This document shows, piece after piece, positions 44,727 through 60,300 of a stretch of 64,000 nt of DNA. This stretch comes from Liolophura sinensis. Lineage: Eukaryota > Mollusca > Polyplacophora > Chitonida > Chitonidae. The notes beneath the pieces were generated by a model. That model searched no databases. It saw nothing but the letters and a program-made list of their open reading frames with translations, and was not told where the DNA came from. The stretch is from contig NC_088295.1 in the NCBI RefSeq assembly GCF_032854445.1, forward strand, positions 3,166,501 to 3,230,500. Reading direction: 5' to 3'. Numbering within the stretch: the first letter of the stretch is position 1; every line of letters starts with the position of its first letter. A program made the translations under genes and the position numbers.

Positions 44727-47700
44727 CTGAAAATTAACAAAATGAAAACAAATGGAAAAGCTAATGTAACAATACAAAGCTAATGTAACAGATGTCATTT
44801 TAGACAGCAGCCTAAGTCAGGAAACAGTGTAGTAACACCTGCTATAGATAGTTAACTAATACTTCAGTGGAAATTTAGGCACGATCTTCCCTGCCATTGA
44901 CTTTCGCATGCCTGCTAAAGCCGTTTTATTGTACGTTCATAGAATGGAGAAAAAAGTTAAATTACAAAAATATTGGTAGTAAGGACGACAGAAAGTCTGT
45001 TATAGAATCGGTCTGCACCAACCTTCATGGAGACCAGACCTCGATCCGTGACGTCATATCCGCCCAATTGATCCAGCAGATCTTTACATTGCTCTGAACA
45101 GTGGATCTTCAAAGCTGAAAGTATCCATAAGTCACCATGAATATTTATTCACCACTGATGAGTACCAGTGTGTCTGACAACACAGGATGTCAGGAGGATT
45201 TAGTATATGAGATATCATAATGTATTCCTGGACGATGTTGGTTAACTATTTATACTAGTGTGCTGTTAGTTCGACAACATCACTTGGCCTCAACCACTGT
45301 AATAAAGTTCTAACTAAACTCTGCAAAGTAGTTTTATTGCTATTGCAACATATTATTTTCTATGCTATCCTGTTAATCAAATTGCACTTGCGGTATTGGT
45401 CATTACTTTTAGATTTATGTAATGCTGTGGTTAAAATAAAAACTAAACCTAGTTTTGCAAGCCTTCCTTCTTAGTCACGGGATCAAGAGAAAACGTGAAA
45501 CACCAGCATTATCTTTGACATGATAGGTTAACCAATTTATGGACAAGTTTCAGTGGATGTATGTCTCTCTTACGTAATCCATTGGATTCCATCCTTGACG
45601 ACGTATTAACGGTGTCGCCAAACAGGCAGTATCGGGGCATCTTCAGGCCGACGACGCCTGCGACACAGGGCCCGGAATGGATTCCGATCCGGAGCTTAAG
45701 GACGTCATCAGGGCGATGACGGATCTTAAACTTTTTAATGGCCTCGAGTAAATGTAAGGACATGGAAGTTATCTCCCCTGCGTGCTTGATGCCGTTGGGT
45801 TTGGGTAGGCCGCTGACCACCATGTAGGCATCCCCGATTGTTTCCACTTTGTACACGTCATAGTTTTCAATGATGGAGTCGAACAAAGTGTAGAGGTCAT
45901 TTAACAGGCTAACCACCTGTGGAGAAGAACGGATTTGTGTTACTCATCTGCTGACTGTTCTCTCCGTTGTGTGATTATATAGATCACGAAGCGAGAATAA
46001 TCAAATTGGCTAACTTTATCTGCAGCTCAGGTACAACACAACTCTCTTCTGAAAGAAGTTGAAGTTTATTAACCACGAATACATGTAAACTTGGGCGTTT
46101 TAATCCGCCATACCCACCCCCAGCCCTCCTTGTCAGCACTGCTTAATACAGCATCGGGTTCCTACCTGCATGGGTGAACTCTCCGACGACATGGCTGTGA
46201 ACCCACATATATCGCTAAAGTAGATCGTCACTGAGTCGAACGCTTCCGCCTCGACCTGTTTACCTCTTTTCAACTGCTCCGCCACAGATCTGAAACCGAC
46301 ATCAAAAAATTAGCATGAGCTGATGCACATCACTTTTTAAGTGTTTCATAATATTCCATTTGACTAATGGCAAAAATCCTACACAACGCAACTTACGTTA
46401 CGTGAAATAGACGTTATCTGCAGGAGAAATCGGGATGGCGCTCATAGTCTTTGACAGTTATACCAGATATTGTCAGGAAGACGCTGATAACCTTTGACAG
46501 TCACATAGTCAGTCACTCGTGTGCAGGCAGTTGTGGCTTTAATGGGAAAATACCTTGTAGTGTACATCGTAAGATCGGTAACACGGCTGATTGTTACGCT
46601 TGTGGAAGTGTTTCAGTGAGAGTTTCCAGTCCACAAAGTATTTTTACCTAGGCAACATTTGATGTAGAAGGTCCTCGATTTTCCTTTTCTCCTCAATCAG
46701 CAGCTCTGTTCTCTCCTCCACGAGCTCTTCAAGGTTGCTCGCGTACTTCTCCATTATCGTCATCATGTTGTCAAAAATGTTTGGTTTCCTGAAAAACGAC
46801 CAGGCCGTACTTAAACCATGCATAAAACTTACCGAAATTCCACCCGGAAAAGTACATCTATGTGTAAAATACAACAAAAGCCAGTTATAACTAATTGCAG
46901 AAAGAATTCTCTTACTTCATAACCTAATAGTTATTGCTTCTGTCTAGATAGGGCATCGAGAGCTCTTAGTCACATGATTAATCTCTATACAGCCGCTGTT
47001 GAGATGCAAATGAGCGCTTGTGACATGCTATAATCTCTTTACTATGATTGATGAAATGTGTAAGATTATCTGTACTGTGTCTAGATGAAATGTGTAAGAT
47101 TATCTGTACTGTGTGTAGATGAAATGTGTAAGATTCTTTGTATTGTGACTGGATGAGGTGTGTAAGAATCTCTGTGCTGTGTCTGGATCAGCTGTGTAAG
47201 GTTATCTGTATTGTGTCTAGATGAAATGTGTAAGATTCTCTGTGGTGTGTCTAGATCAGCTGTGCAAGATTATCTGTACTGTGTCTAGATGAAATGTGTA
47301 AGATTCTTTGTATTGTGACTGGATGAGGTGTGTAACAATCTCTGTTTTGTGTCCGAATGAGATGTGTAAGGTTATCTGTACTGTGAGTGGATGAAATGTG
47401 TAAGATTCTTTGTGCTGTGTCTGGATCAGCTGTGTAAGATTATCTGTACTGTGTGTAGATGAAATGTGTAAGATTCTTTGTATTGTGACTGGATGAGGTG
47501 TGTAACAATCTCTGTGCTGTGTCTGGACCAGCTGTGTAAGATTATCTGTACTGTGTGTAGATGAAATGTGTAAGATTCTTTGTATTGTGACTGGATGAGG
47601 TGTGTAACAATCTCTGTTTGATGTCCGGATGAGATGTGTAAGGTTATCTGTACTGTGACTGGATGAAATGTGTAAGATTCTTTGTGCTGTGTCTGGATCA

Positions 47701-48278
47701 GCTGTGTAAGATTATCTGTACTGTGTGTAGATGAAATGTGTAAGATTCTTTGTATTGTGACTGGATGAGGTGTGTAAGAGTCTTTGTGCTGTGTCTGGAT
47801 CAGCTGTGTAAGATTATCTGTACTGTGTCTAGATGAAATGTGTAAGATTCTCTGTGCTGTGTCTGGATGAGGTGTGTAAGAATCTCTGTGTTGTGTCTGG
47901 ATCAGCTGTGTAAGATTATCTGTACTGTGTCTAGATGAAATGTGTAAGATTCTCTGTGCTGTGTCTGGATGAGATGTGTAAGAATCTCTGTGCTGTGTCT
48001 GGATCAGCTGTGTAAGATTATCTGTACTGTGTGTAGATGAACTGTGTAAGATTCTTTGTATTGTGACTGGATGAGGTGTGTAAGATTCTGTGTATTGTGA
48101 CTGGATGAGGTGTGTAAGGTTATCTGTACTGTGACTGGATGAGATGTGTAAGATATGTACAGTCACGGGATTGGATGTGTTAGATTTTTTGTAGTTTGAC
48201 TGGATATGATGTAACATTTCATGTCGTCTACAGGAGATTAGTCTAAGTAGGGGCCAAATGACGATCGCATGAAAGTTG

Positions 48279-48359
<81 letters not shown>

Positions 48360-51300
48360 GCGACTTGTACCTGTTCACTTACATTCCTTTCTGCATGGGT
48401 TTCAGTTTGTTGCGAATGGTTTTGAAGTCTGGCCTACAGTCGGGGTTTTCCGCCCAACACTCCTTGATGCAGTCCGTGATGAACTTTGGGGTGGTGTCTA
48501 GGGCGGCAAGCCGGGGCCTGAACGGGCTATCGACGGGGTCCACGTTAACAACACGCTCTATGATCTCTGGCGGTCAAACATGACGTACATGTACATAAAA
48601 AGCTGTGTTAAAAATTAAAATCCATCTGCTTGTGATACATTTTATCCTTACAGCTTTACATCTGCATGTATAAATGATTTTTATAAAATTTAAATGATAT
48701 TTAAATGATATAACAGATATTTATTGGTTGGTTGTTGTTTGGAGTATTGGCGTCTTCCAGTCCCTCGAGAAAACATTTATTTGACTTAGATTTGGTTGAT
48801 AAACGGGTATATCTGTAAACCTATTTGACTCAGAATACTCTTGAGTACGGCGTAAAACACCAACCAAATAAATATTTGACAGATTTGGTTGCTAGACGGG
48901 TATATCCGTAGACCTTCTGTGTATTTCCCATTAAGGTTGCAGATATACTTGTCCAGCTGTTATAAAGCAAATTTTATGTGAGAATACCTTTAGGGGAGAG
49001 ATCTAGATCTCCGTAGGGACCCCTTCGACCCTGAACTTCAAACATTATGATGGCAAAGGAGTAGACGTCCCCTTTCTGGGTACCATAAGGTAGAGGAGAT
49101 GGGTCTCGCAGTAACTCAGGGGCTGTCCACAGTTTATCTGAAATCAGAACACACACGTGTATTCATGTTCTCATTTTTGCTCTGTTCTCCATTTCCGGCG
49201 GGTTGTAAATCATATTGGGACTTGGGGAGAACCTGTGAAAGGTCAAAATGTTTTCTTTGACAACAGACGACACGTTAATGACTTGCCATCGATCAGGCCC
49301 TTTCCGACAATCAAATATGGGTCTTATCTCCGACAAATTGGGGAATACCATGTTTTCAACTCACTTCTTTCCGTGGCATATTCTCCCTTGTCGTGGACGA
49401 CTCCAGAGCAAAATTCGTGCAGACCAAAGTCTGTGATTTTCACCACCCAGCGACTGTCAACCACGCAGTTTGAGGACTTAAGATTTCCATGTGTCTTAAT
49501 GATACTCTCATGGATATATATCATACCCTGTGAACATAATGAAGCAGAAGTAGGTACAATTTATATTACTGTGAAAACGGTGTTCGCCTGTAAGAATACA
49601 TCTTAAGTGGGTGAAAACAAGGGAAATTATTATCTAATTGCAAAGCTTTATGTTCTTTCTATTTCTTTACAGCAGCCAGTCGACATTACACCCCTGACTT
49701 TCAACTGACGATGTTAACTTGGTAGCAATTCACATACCCTTAAAATGTCAAATACCAGAGAGGCGATGAACATCGAGTCCAGTTTAATCTCCTCGTTTTC
49801 TAGGACATCCTGTCAACAGTCAAGTGAAAAATATGGCAAAATGCCCAAAACTGCAGCTTCGTCGCTCTTGTTGATTAAGTAAAAACAATGCTCAAAAAGC
49901 GAAGAAAAATCGAACATTTTCAAATTCTTAACTACACATGCAACACGTACTTGCAAGCTACCCTTTGAGCAGTATTCAGTGACGATGAAGATGTTTGGAG
50001 ACTCTATACACGCTCCAATGAAGGCGTTGACGTTATCATGACGTATATCGCGAATCTGCAAAGATGAAGACAAAGAAATCTGAGAGATGAGTTTACGTGA
50101 CTAAAAATTACTTCAGTTGATGTGTAAAAGGTAATGAGGGAGACAAATGTAACTCTACGAGACTTGTAATCTGACACAGGACGACAAGTCATCTCTGTCC
50201 ACAGAATCTCATTGGGCTTCAAAGCAGGATATTTTATGGTCCAAACAATACAAGTAGTCTTAGAATAAATCCAAGTGTCATAGTTACACTGCTTGGCTTC
50301 TCCTAAGTTCAAAGTTTCAACGTGCATTGCATAGGCATGCATGACGTTGTCTGTGGCTGTGCATTTCCATACGTGATTGTTTCTTCTCATTTGCGGTCAC
50401 TTTTCCGTCTTTTGGTTAGTAATACCTTTGCAAAACGCATGGCTGCAGCCCCCCAACAACACATCGATTGAGTTCCTTGGCAAAAGCAAGTTAAACGCCT
50501 TAAAAACAGGGGTATTTTTACGGAATGTGAATATCATAGTGCACAGGATTGTACATGTTATCTTGATAGCTTACCCCAGATGGCGTCAAAGAACAGACAT
50601 TAAGTGCCGACAATTCGTAAAACCATAACATACTTTTTACGGGATTTGTTTAATCGCAAAGCCATTGCAGGTGTGATATGAGGGGACAATCTTTAAGACA
50701 CAGCAACTCACATATGTCAAATACCGGATTTGGAGGCAGGGAATAATTACATTTTTGAGTTCTTTCCTGACGTTTCTTGTGAGGTCGACGTGACGCTTGT
50801 TGATTTTCTTGATGGCTACAATGCTGCCCTTGTACGTCCCCACTTCAGTGAAGGTTTGCCTGAGATCTATATCCACCTGGGAACCCAGGGACATTTGGCT
50901 ACCCCTCATAGTCACGCTCATCTGTGAACATAATAAAACGTACGTTAGGTTGTCAAAGAGAGGCTTCCGCACCCTGTCAGGTTATGAGACCCGGTTCTGC
51001 CAGCAGTGCCCAAGGGCTCAGTCTATCCGTCTAACTTTTCAAATTTGGATTACCACAGGAATAACAGCTGCGTACGATCACTCATGTCCTGGATAAGTAT
51101 GTCCGATCAGGGGAGACGTAGCAGACTCAAACAGCCCATTGCGGGCTATAAGGATAAAGACGATATGATAATGACGCCAGTAATAGGTATGTGTCCTGCG
51201 GGCCGCGAACAGAGTCTGGAGGACAAATATTGTCAAGAGAAATCATATGATGATCCTACCCAATCCATTCTGCCAAAAGACGTCGTGAGTCCAGCCGTCG

Positions 51301-54300
51301 TCTGGCAACCATGTGAGTCTTGGAACACAATGTCCTTCACATCTATCTTCCACAACAGACTGGCTAGATCCTGCTCATACTTCCAGTTTCTGAAGCATAA
51401 AGGGTGTCATTTCGATGATTATTCATCTAGGTCTTACTGTCCTTCGTTAAAGTGCTATACTTTTATTACTTAATGTCATCAGTGCAATACCCAGCATTCA
51501 ACAATTATCAGCCCGGTAAACAACTAATACAACACGTCACTGTCCAATTCGTCTAATTTTTGAAACATCTCCTATTTTTAGCCAATATACATTTAATTGC
51601 AACCGGAATATACAGTTTCATCTTTCGTACAGGGTTAGCCCATCCAATGAATAACACAAGCAAGTCGTTACTTTTTTGAGGAATGAGAGAGATATGTTTT
51701 TTTTGGTGCTTTCAGCACTTCTGATTTCTGTTCTAAGAATTAGAACAATTAGAAGAGATGACATAACGAAGGACCGCGATATGCCTGCATTAAGTATTGC
51801 CCAAGTCAGCCTAAATCATGATCATGTTTAGGTAATAATGAACATGCGGTATGATTTGCCTAATACAGTGCATCTCATAGCTCTTTATTAGTCGTAAGTT
51901 GTTTATATGTGTCGTTAAGTCATAGTATGGTACTAACCTGTAAGCTATTGTCATGACAATAATGATGATAACCAGGATGCTCCCGATACAACCTCCCACG
52001 ATTTCACGGACATAGGCTGTAATGTAAACAAATCATGAGTAAATACATCCGATACAACCTCCCACGATTTCACGGACATAGGCTGTAATGTAAACACATC
52101 ATGAGTAAATACATCCGATACAACCTCCCACGATTTCACGAACATAGGCTGTAATGTAAACATATCATGAGTAAATACATCCGAAACAACCACCCACGAT
52201 TTCACGAACATAGGCTGTAATGTAAACACCATCATGAGTAGATTCCTCTGATACAACCACCCACGATTTCACGGACATAGGCTATAATGTAAACACATCA
52301 TGAGTAAATACATCCGATACAACCTCCCACGATTTCACGGACATAGGCTGTAATGTAAACACATCATGAGTAAATACATCCGATACAACCTCCCACGATT
52401 TCACGAACATAGGCTGTAATGTAAACACCATCATGAGTAGATTCCTCTGATACAACCACCCACGATTTCACGGACATAGGCTATAATGTAAACACATCAT
52501 GAGTAAATACATCCGATACAACCACCCACGATTTCACGGACATAGGCTGTAATGTAAACAAATCATGAGTAAATACATCCGATACAACCTCCCACGATTT
52601 CACGGACATAGGCTATAATGTAAACACATCATGAGTAAATACATCCGATACAACCTCCCACGATTTCACGGACATAGGCTGTAATGTAAACAAATCATGA
52701 GTAAATACATCCGATACAACCTCCCACGATTTCACGGACATAGGCTGTAATGTAAACACATCATGAGTAAATACATCCGATACAACCACCCACGATTTCA
52801 CGGACATAGGCTGTAATGTAAACAAATCATGAGTAAATACATCCGATACAACCTCCCACGATTTCACGAACATAGGCTGTAATACATATCATAAGTAAAT
52901 ACATCCGATACAACCACCCACGATTTCACGGACATAGGCTGTAATGTAAACATATCATGAGTAAATACATCCGATACAACCACCCACGATTTCACGGACA
53001 TAGGCTGTAATGTAAACAAATCATGAGTAAATACATCCGATACAACCTCCCACGATTTCACGAACATAGGCTGTAATGTAAACATATCATAAGTAAATAC
53101 ATCCGATATAACCACCCACGATTTCACGGACATAGGCTGTAATGTAAACGTATCATGAGTAAATACATCCGATACAACCACCCACGATTTCACGGACATA
53201 AGTTGTAATGTAAACAGCGCCATGTATAACAAGTCCCCGATACAACCTCGAATTCCCGGATATAGGCTGTAATGTAAACACTATCACAAGTAACAGATCC
53301 CCAATATAACCTCCCACGATTTCACGGACATAGGCTGTAATGTAAACACATCATGAGTAAATACATCCGATACAACCTCCCACGATTTCACGGACATAGG
53401 CTGTAATGTAAACACATCATGAGTAAATACATCCGATACAACCTCCCACGATTTCACGAACATAGGCTGTAATGTAAACACATCATGAGTAAATATATCC
53501 GATACAACCTCCCACGATTTCACGGACATAGGTTGTAATGTAAACATCATCACAAGTAACAATCCCCCCTATACATTCTCCCACTATTTCACGGACATAA
53601 GTTGTAATGTAAACAGCGCCATGTATAACAAGTCCCCGATACAACCTCGAATTCCCGGATATAGGCTGTAATGTAAACACTATCACAAGTAACAGATCCC
53701 CAATATAACCTCTCACGATTTCTCGGACATATGTCGTAATACGAACACCATCATGTGTAACAAATCTGCGATACAATCTCTCGTGATTTCACGGACATAA
53801 GCTGTAATGTAAACGCCATCACAAGTAACAAATTTCAACGATTTCACGGACCTGGAAGGAGGTTGTAATGTACAAAACACCACAGATATTTTTTTAAAAA
53901 CTCCAAGAACCCCCCCCCCCCCCTCCCCCACGACTTCATGAAAAGAAGTTCTAATGAAGAAAATACCATGAGTAACATCTCAAAATTTTAGAAGAAAGAC
54001 TCTATCAAAGAGACCAAATAACTTGTGTAATTTATAATCAAAGCGCAAACCTACAAGAAGAAACTTCCCAGAAACCAGTCCTGTTTATTAGATAATGTCT
54101 AACACCGTGATATCTTCACAAACATCTTCACAAACACTCACATCACCAGGATGTGTTCACAAACACTCACTACACTAAGATGTTTTCACAAGACCTCTTC
54201 CCAAAACCTCACCACACCGTGGTCTCTTCCCCAACCGTCATAACAACGTGATTTCTTCTTAAACACTCAGAGCACTGTGATTTCTTCATAAACACTCACA

Positions 54301-57300
54301 ACACCGTGATTTCTCCCAAACACTCACAACACCGTGGTCTCTTCACAAACACTCACAACACCGTGGTCTCTTCCCAAACACTCACAACACCATGATGTCT
54401 TCACAAACACTCATAACACCGTGGTCTCCTTCCAAACACTCGCAACACCGCGGTCTCCTCCCACACACTCATAACACCATGATGTCTTCCCAAACACTCA
54501 CAACGCCGTGGTCTCTTCCCAAACACTCACCACTCCGTGGTCTCTTCTCGAACACTCACAACACCGTGGTCTCTTCCCAAAACACTCACAACACCGTGGT
54601 CTCTTCCTAAACACTCACAATACCATGATGTCTTCCGAAGCGCTCATAACACCATGATGTCTTCACAAACCTCACCGTGATGTTTTCACAAATACTTGCA
54701 ACACCGTGGTCTCTTCCCACACACTCATAACACCATGGTCTCATCCTAAACACTCACAATACCATGATGTCTTCCCAAACACTCACAACACCGTGGTCTC
54801 TTCTTAAACATTCACAATACCATGATGTCTTCCGAAGCGCTCATAACACCACGATGTCTTCACAAACACTCACAACACCGTGGTCTCTTCCCAAACACCC
54901 ATAACATCGCGGTCTCTTCCCACACACTCATAACACCGTGATTTCTTCATAAACATTGACCATAATGCCTTAATGAACAGCGTACATCAAAGAAAACCAT
55001 ATATAATGTTTCAAAAAACTGACACAACCCATTTAGTTCATACTAAACAAGTTTAGCCACAATTTACAAAGAACTGAACTAGTATCGAGTGATTTGTCCA
55101 CTGCACTCAAGTGGCAGAATGTTCAATATCAGAGCAGATCTAGGAGAATGATCAGTAATCAATACTGATAATACACTAGGTTTCCTGTGACGTAGGACGT
55201 AAACGGTTCTCACCGTAAGCTTTCTATTGTTCTCACACGTGATTAATTACTGTTGGTGACCAGCTAAAAGGCCGGATATCACAGAATCTTGTCTGCGAAT
55301 ATTGTTGACAGCCCATCCGTGATAAAAGCTTTATTATTAGATCTGTGGTCAATCAGCTGTGTAAATAGTGTCCAGTTGATTTGTAAACTGTACAAATTGC
55401 TCCATTGTGACAGTAGGACATTTATTACACCACCTGGTTCACGGAGAGGTGAAAACCTTAATGAAAACCATGTAAATTTGAACTCGGACAAATGACTGAG
55501 CTGTACCTCATATCATGATTAAGCGGTGATCAAATAAACTCAGATGGAAATTCGTCTAACCAATGGTTACATGTTTCTATATTGGTGGAGCATGTAGAAT
55601 GGTAACTCACTTTTGATCTGTATGCATTTCTCTCCCAGGAATCCACACACGGGTTCATCCAGCGGTGGGGAACCGCCCACCCACGTGATTGGATATTTCA
55701 ATGACAATTCCTACAAGACAAGAATAGTTTGCATGCTAAGAAATAGCTACACGGTGTATATATGTAAGCTATTAGGGCATTATGATCAACATATCATGCG
55801 ATATCTGTCTGTGTTCTGTCTTATATCATGATCAGCACATCATGCGATATCTGTCTGTGTTCTGTCTTATATCAAGATCAGCATATCATGCGATATCTGT
55901 CTGTGTTCTGTCTTATATCAAGATCAGCATATCATGCGATATCTGTCTGTGTTCTGTCTTATATCAAGATCGGCACATCATGCGAGTTCTGTCCGCGTTT
56001 TGTGTTGTATCAAGATCGGAACATCATGTAATATCTGTCTGTGTTTTGTGTTGTATCAAAATCAACACATCATGCCACATCTGTCTGTGTTATGTTATAT
56101 CATGATTAGCACATCATGTGATGTCTGTCTGTGTTCTGTCTTATATCATGATCAGCACATCAAGCGATATCTGTCTGTGTTCCGTATTATATTACAATCA
56201 ATACACCATGCAAAGACACTCTTTGTGCTGTGTTATATCATGATTACACCAAGCCATGTCTTTCTCTGTGTTGTGTTATATCATGGTCACACCAAGAGAT
56301 GTGTTGTGTTATGATTACACCAAGCGATGTCTGTCTCTCGGCTGTGTTATATCATGGTCACACCAAGCCATGTCTGTCTCTGTATTGTGTTATATCATGG
56401 TCACACCAAGCCATGTCTGTCTCTGGGCTGTGTTATATCATGGTCACATCAAGCGATGTCTGTCTCGGCGTTTTGTTATATCATGATCACACCAAGCGAT
56501 GTCTGTCTCTGTGTTGTGTTATATCATGGTCACACCAAGCGATGTCTGTCTCTGTGTTGCGTCATGATCAGACCAAGCGATGTCCGTCTCTGGGCTGTGT
56601 TATATCATGGTCACACCAAGCCATGTCTGTCTCTGCGTTTTGTTACATCATGATCACACCGAGCGATGTCCGTCTCTGGGCTGTGTTATATCATGGTCAC
56701 ACCAAGCCATGTCTTTTTCTGTGTTGTGTTATATCATGGTCACACCAAGAGATGTGTTGTGTTATGATTAGACCAAGCGATGTCTGTCTCTGTATTGTGT
56801 TATATCATGGTCACACCAAGCCATGTCTGTCTCTGTATTGAGTTATATCATGGTCACACCAAGCCATGTCTGTCTCTGGGCTGTGTTAAATCATGGTCAC
56901 ATCAAGCGATGTCTGCCTCTGCGTTTTGTTATATCATGATCACACCAAGCGATGTCTGGCTCTGTGTTGTGGCTGTCTCTGTGTTATATCATGGTCACAC
57001 CAAGCGATGTCTGTCTCTCGGCTGTGTTATATCATGATCACATCAAGCAATGTCTGTCTCTTCGTTTTGTTATATCGTGATCACACCAAGCGATGTCTGT
57101 CTCTGTGTCGTGTTATATCATTGTCACACCAAGCCATATCTGCCTCTGTGTTGTGTTATATCATGGTCACACCAAGCGATGTCCGTCTCTGGGCTGTGTT
57201 ATATCATGGTCACACCAAGCGATGTCCGTCTCTGTGTTGAGTTATATCATGGTCACACCATGCGATGTCTGCCTCTGCGTTTTGTTATATCATGATCACA

Positions 57301-60300
57301 CCAAGCGATGTCTGTCTCTGTGTTGTGGCTGTCTCTGTGTTATATCATGATCACATCAAGCCATGTCTGTCTCTGTGTTGTGTTATATTATGGTCCCACC
57401 AAGCGATTTCCGTCTCTGGGCTGTGTTATATCATGGTCACACCAAGCGATGTCTGTCTCTGTGTTGAGTTATATCATGGTCACGCCATGCGATGTCTGCC
57501 TCTGCGTTTTGTTATATCATGGTCACACCAAGCGATGTCTGTCTCTGTGTTGTGGCTGTCTCTGTGTTATATCATGGTCACACCAAGCGATGTCTGTCTC
57601 TCGGCTGTGTTACATCATGATCACATCAAGCAGTGTCTGTCCCTTCGTTTTGTTATATCGTGATCACACCAAGCGATGTCTGTCTCTGTGTTGTGTTATA
57701 TCATGGTCACACCAAGCAGTGTCTGTCCGTTCGTTTTGTTATATCGTGATCTCACCAAGCGATGTCTGTCTCTGTGTTGTGTTATATCAATGTCACACCA
57801 AGCCACATCTGTCTCTGGGCTGTGTTATATCATGGTCACACCAAGCCATGTCTGTCTCTGTGTAGAGTTATATATGATAACACCAAGCGATGTCTGTCTC
57901 TGCATTTTGTTATATCATGATCACACCAATCGATGTCTGTCTCTGGGCTGTGTTAAATCATGGTCACATCAAGCGATGTCTGCCTCTGCGTTTTGTTATA
58001 TCATGATCACACCAAGCGATGTCTGGCTCTGTGTTGTGGCTGTCTCTGTGTTATATCATGGTCACACCAAGCGATGTCTGTCTCTCGGCTGTGTTATATC
58101 ATGATCACATCAGGCAATGTCTGTCTCTTCGTTTTGTTATATCGTGATCACACCAAGCGATGTCTGTCTCTGTGTCGTGTTATATCATTGTCACACCAAG
58201 CCATATCTGCCTCTGTGTTGTGTTATATCATGGTCACACCAAGCGATGTCCGTCTCTGGGCTGTGTTATATCATGGTCACACCAAGCCATGTCTGTGTCT
58301 GTGTAGAGTTATATATGATCACACCAAGCGATGTCTGTCTCTGCGTTTTGTTATATCATGATCACACCAATCGATGTCCGTCTCTGTGTTGAGTTATATC
58401 ATGGTCACACCATGCGATGTCTGCCTCTGCGTTTTGTTATATCATGATCACACCAAGCGATGTCTGTCTCTGTGTTGTGGCTGTCTCTGTGTTATATCAT
58501 GATCACATCAAGCCATGTCTGTCTCTGTGTTGTGTTATATTATGGTCACACCAAGCGATTTCCGTCTCTGGGCTGTGTTATATCATGGTCACACCAAGCG
58601 ATGTCTGTCTCTGTGTTGAGTTATATCATGGTCACGCCATGCGATGTCTGCCTCTGCGTTTTGTTATATCATGGTCACACCAAGCGATGTCTGTCTCTGT
58701 GTTGTGGCTGTCTCTGTGTTATATCATGGTCACACCAAGCGATGTCTGTCTCTCGGCTGTGTTACATCATGATCACATCAAGCAGTGTCTGTCCCTTCGT
58801 TTTGTTATATCGTGATCACACCAAGCGATGTCTGTCTCTGTGTTGTGTTATATCATGGTCACACCAAGCAGTGTCTGTCCGTTCGTTTTGTTATATCGTG
58901 ATCTCACCAAGCGATGTCTGTCTCTGTGTTGTGTTATATCATTGTCACACCAAGCCATATCTGTCTCTGGGCTGTGTTATATCATGGTCACACCAAGCCA
59001 TGTCTGTCTCTGTGTAGAGTTATATATGATAACACCAAGCGATGTCTGTCTCTCTATTGTGTTATATCATGATCACACCAATCGATGTCCGTCTCTGGGC
59101 TGTGTTATATCATGGTCACACCAAGCGATGTCTGTCTCTGTGTTGAGTTATATCATGGTCACACCATGCGATGTCTGCCTCTGCGTTTTGTTATATCATG
59201 GTCACACCAAGCGATGTCTGTCTCTGTGTTGTGGCTGTCTCTGTGTTATATCATGATCACATCAAGCGATGTCTGTCTCTGTGTTGTGTTATATTATGGT
59301 CCCACCAAGCGATTTCCGTCTCTGGGCTGTGTTATATCATGGTCACACCAAGCGATGTCTGTCTCTGTGTTGTGTTATATCATGGTCATACCAAGCGGTG
59401 TCTGTCTCTGGGCTGTGCTATATCATGATCACACCATGCCATGTCTGTTTGTGCGCTGTGTTATATCATGATCACACCAAGCCATGCCTGTCTCTGTGCT
59501 GTGTTATATCATGATCACACCAAGCCATGTCCGTCTCTGGGCTGTGCTATATCATGATCACACCATGAGATGTCTGTTTGTGCGCTGTGTTATATCATGG
59601 TCACACCAAGCCATGTCCGTCTCTGTGCTGTGTTATATCATGATCACACCAAGCCATGTCCGTCTCTGGGCTGTGTTATATCATGATCACACCAAGCCAT
59701 GTCCGTCTCTGGGCTGTGTTATTGTACGGCACACCCCAGTAACCAGAGCATGGGCGGTTCTACTGACTAATATTTATTCGTTTGATTGAAGACTTACGCA
59801 GAACTCAAGAATATTTCAGTGGAAAGCATTATGGTGGAAGGAAAACGGACAGAGCCCAGGGGAGGCTGGTGATTGCTAGCTGACCTTCCCACGTACAACT
59901 GGAGAGGAAGCCAGCATGGTCTGAACATAAACTCACAATGACCCCACTGGTGAGAAGCCCATGGGTCATTGTGCTACGCTAGTTCGCCATAAACCACTAA
60001 ATCACGGAGGACCCCTCTAATGAAGCAAACTGTAGACCCCAATAATCAAGACACGAGTGGTCCTGATGGCCATTGTGAGATGACGCACCATTCCCCTGAC
60101 CCAGGCTGCAGAAGCCAGTAATCAGGACACCAGTGGTCCCTGTGACCGTTCTGCGGTGACGTACGACACCAGCGAGACAGACGGCAGACCCCAGTAATCA
60201 AGGCACTAACAGTTCCAGACATGTTGTTTCTCCTTGAGGAGACTAAGACTATATGCGTTTGTATATCTTACCGGTAAATCCGACAAGTTGTGACTCAGTT

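Noticed and set aside
47426-48217. 263-codon minus-strand Ser/Thr/His-rich frame
   Set aside because: A reading through array O in a cyclase intron; no splice connection to the flanking exons is needed for the receptor frame.
56230-59789. Many Cys/Ser-rich plus-strand open frames of 80-200 codons
   Set aside because: All are readings of array S in different frames; they lie within a cyclase intron and have no start, splice or domain logic.
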